In this document: positions 62,829 through 64,000 of the stretch, piece by piece | Numbering within the stretch: position 1 is the stretch's first letter | Layout of the letters: every line of letters starts with the position of its first letter | NCBI RefSeq assembly: GCF_001542625.1 | Contig: NZ_CP016279.1 | Span: 3,534,001-3,598,000, forward strand | DNA from: Streptomyces griseochromogenes | GTDB lineage: Bacteria; Actinomycetota; Actinomycetes; Streptomycetales; Streptomycetaceae | Reading direction: 5' to 3' | Length of the DNA: 64,000 nucleotides | Translations under genes and position numbers: made by a program | The notes under the pieces: generated by a model | What the model was told of the DNA's origin: nothing | The model's input: the letters and a program-made list of their open reading frames with translations, nothing else | Databases searched by the model: none

Positions 62829-62877
62829 GCCACTGACAGTGCGTCCACCGCCTCCGCACGGACCGCGACGGCCACGC

Positions 62878-63387
62878 TCACGGACCGAGCCGGGGCGCCT
62901 CGGCCGCCGCGTCGACGGACCCGGATCCCTCGTCCACCCGCTCGGCCAGCTCCCGCGCCCACCGCGCGATCCCGGCGAGATCCATCCCGTACGGCCGCTC
63001 CTCGCCCCGCTCCACGGCCCACTCCTCGACCGCGCCCGCGCCGCGCCGCAACAGCCGCGCCCCGCCGGTGCCGTTGCCGCGGGCCGCGTGTGTGAGCCCC
63101 ACCGCCAGCTGGGCCAGCCCCCGCCACAGCGTCCGCTCGGACTCCGGCCCCGACTTCCAGGCGTCCTCGAACACCTCGTGCGCGTGGAAGGGTTTGCCCG
63201 AGTCGAGCAGCGCCTGCGCCTCGGCGACCGTCTCCCGCGGAGCCCGTACGACTCCCTCCGGCTGCCGGGCGACGCCCTCCGATCCGTACGGCAGGGGCCG
63301 CCCCAGCCCGTCCCGCGGCCGGGCGCTGCGCGCCCTGCCGTCCATGTCCCGGTCCCGGCCGCCCGCCGCCGCGCCTGTGCTTCCCAT
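62878..63387 (-). CDS. DUF309 family protein
   Basis: Protein of 169 aa with the DUF309 signature AQALLDSGKPFHAHEVFEDAWKSG near residue 65 and LAQLAVGLTHAARGNGTGGARLLRRG. The His/Glu motif (HxHExxE-like) suggests a metal or haem site, but no function is known. The N-terminal 40 residues are Arg/Gly-rich and not conserved. ATG 63387 is chosen over 63432. It ends 50 bases before cobF starts. Confidence 0.82.
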   Translation of the reverse strand: MGSTGAAAGGRDRDMDGRARSARPRDGLGRPLPYGSEGVARQPEGVVRAPRETVAEAQALLDSGKPFHAHEVFEDAWKSGPESERTLWRGLAQLAVGLTHAARGNGTGGARLLRRGAGAVEEWAVERGEERPYGMDLAGIARWARELAERVDEGSGSVDAAAEAPRLGP

Positions 63388-63493
63388 ACGGCCGATTGTC
63401 CCCGCCCCGCGCCGGGGCCCTCTTCGGCGCACCCTCGCGGGTGGGGTAAAGTTCTGTTCGCGCGATCACGCGGGTCACCGCGAGTGAGCGCAC

Positions 63494-63567
<74 letters not shown>

Positions 63568-63588
63568 CTTGCGAAGCAGCAGGTCGGA

Positions 63589-63620
63589 GGCCGTATCGGA
63601 GTGTGCCGATACGGCCTTTT
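63589..63620 (+). terminator. Terminator after tRNA-Pro copy 2
   Basis: Perfect 11-bp stem GGCCGTATCGG / CCGATACGGCC with loop AGTGTG followed by TTTT, a classical intrinsic terminator. Confidence 0.93.
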
Positions 63621-63664
63621 GAGTATTCCTGGGGACCGGCTGCGGGCAGGTGGCCAAGCCCCGT

Positions 63665-64000
63665 TCACTGTGGGTGGCGACGGACCACGCCCGTATGCCC
63701 CATGGTCGACGACGCCGGTGGCCCGGCCGGGTCTCGGGATTCCAGCAGGGCGGCGAGGGTCCGCGGCGTTCGGCGCTCGAAGACGTCGCGCAGTGAGAGA
63801 AGCAGACCCCGGCGGCGGGCGAGGTCGGCGAGCGCGGCCGCGGCGACACTGTTCCCACCGGACGCGAAGAAGTCGTCGTCGAGCGAGACGCCCGGCTTGC
63901 CGAGCAGCTTGCCGAAGATCGCGCGCAGGGTTTCCTCGCGGCCGCTCCCGGGCTCGTCCGGGACGACCGTCGTGTCGTCCGGGGGAGGGGGCAGTGCCCT
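63665..64000 (-). CDS. Nonribosomal peptide synthetase, C-terminal carrier domain (partial)
   Basis: The end of a gene that starts to the right of the window; 111 residues up to the TGA at 63665-63667. Residues 23-85 of this piece form a peptidyl-carrier domain: REETLRAIFGKLLGKPGVSLDDDFFASGGNSVAAAALADLARRRG and LSLRDVFERRTPRTLAALL. The Ser of GGNS is the phosphopantetheine attachment site. A carrier domain as the last domain, with no thioesterase after it, implies release by a separate enzyme or an in-trans condensation partner. The missing start and no long upstream frame make the module type unknown. Confidence 0.85.
   Translation of the reverse strand, partial: RALPPPPDDTTVVPDEPGSGREETLRAIFGKLLGKPGVSLDDDFFASGGNSVAAAALADLARRRGLLLSLRDVFERRTPRTLAALLESRDPAGPPASSTMGHTGVVRRHPQ

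Overview
The window is high-GC DNA (GTG and TTG starts, dense overlapping reading frames, conservon operon, DUF574 methyltransferases, DUF6126 and DUF6380-like small proteins) and comes from a Streptomyces or a very close relative. The order in the first 18 kb matches what I know of the S. coelicolor hopanoid locus (about SCO6759-SCO6771). This is family and synteny knowledge; no search was run.

Layout. 1-0.9 kb: end of a teichoic-acid/polysaccharide-type ABC exporter. 1.2-14.1 kb: a hopanoid operon in one direction, with two squalene-pathway synthases (hpnC, hpnD), a 46-aa ORF coupled on both sides, hpnE, a polyprenyl synthase, squalene-hopene cyclase, hpnG, hpnH, ispG, dxs and the aminotransferase hpnO. 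The operon carries two MEP-pathway enzymes (Dxs, IspG), the C15 synthase, squalene formation, cyclisation and side-chain building toward aminobacteriohopanetriol. A terminator follows. 14.2-17.6 kb: a 1,132-aa helical-repeat protein lies between the operon and its usual XRE-cupin regulator plus DUF6126 membrane peptide (17.7-18.4 kb). 18.4-23.9 kb: tyrosine phosphatase, GH36 alpha-galactosidase, a LysM/M23 cell-wall peptidase behind a c-di-AMP (ydaO) riboswitch, and an SGNH hydrolase. 24-31 kb: TetR, propionyl-CoA-synthetase-like ligase, creatininase-family amidase with a divergent TetR gene and a 14-bp inverted-repeat operator, a Glu/Leu-dehydrogenase-family enzyme and an MBL hydrolase. 31.6-36 kb: a conservon (CvnA-D plus a GAF protein) whose kinase carries a pentapeptide-repeat tail. 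36-43.8 kb: threonine catabolism (tdh-kbl), LysR, two adjacent decayed genes (XRE-cupin, GNAT), MmcQ-like protein, MFS pump and a split transketolase. 43.9-63.5 kb: a segment flanked by two identical tRNA-Pro(GGG) genes, holding a MASE1 protein, SpoIIE phosphatase, APC permease, COG4705 membrane protein, a Nudix-like protein, an amidohydrolase and a glutamine synthetase broken by a 4-bp duplication, two DUF574 methyltransferases around a HAD phosphatase, a lipase, thiolase plus acyl-CoA ligase, a TSUP permease, a HAD-IIA phosphatase, two cobalamin genes (cobK, cobF) and a DUF309 protein. The right edge holds the C-terminal carrier domain of a nonribosomal peptide synthetase running out of the window.

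The most interesting items are the coupled 46-aa ORF inside the hopanoid operon, the helical-repeat gene separating the operon from its presumed regulator, the paired XRE operators, the hairpin upstream of the c-di-AMP riboswitch, the CvnA repeat tail, the glutamine-synthetase frameshift that creates an artificial 852-aa fusion, the degenerate Nudix box, and the tRNA-bounded edge next to an NRPS.
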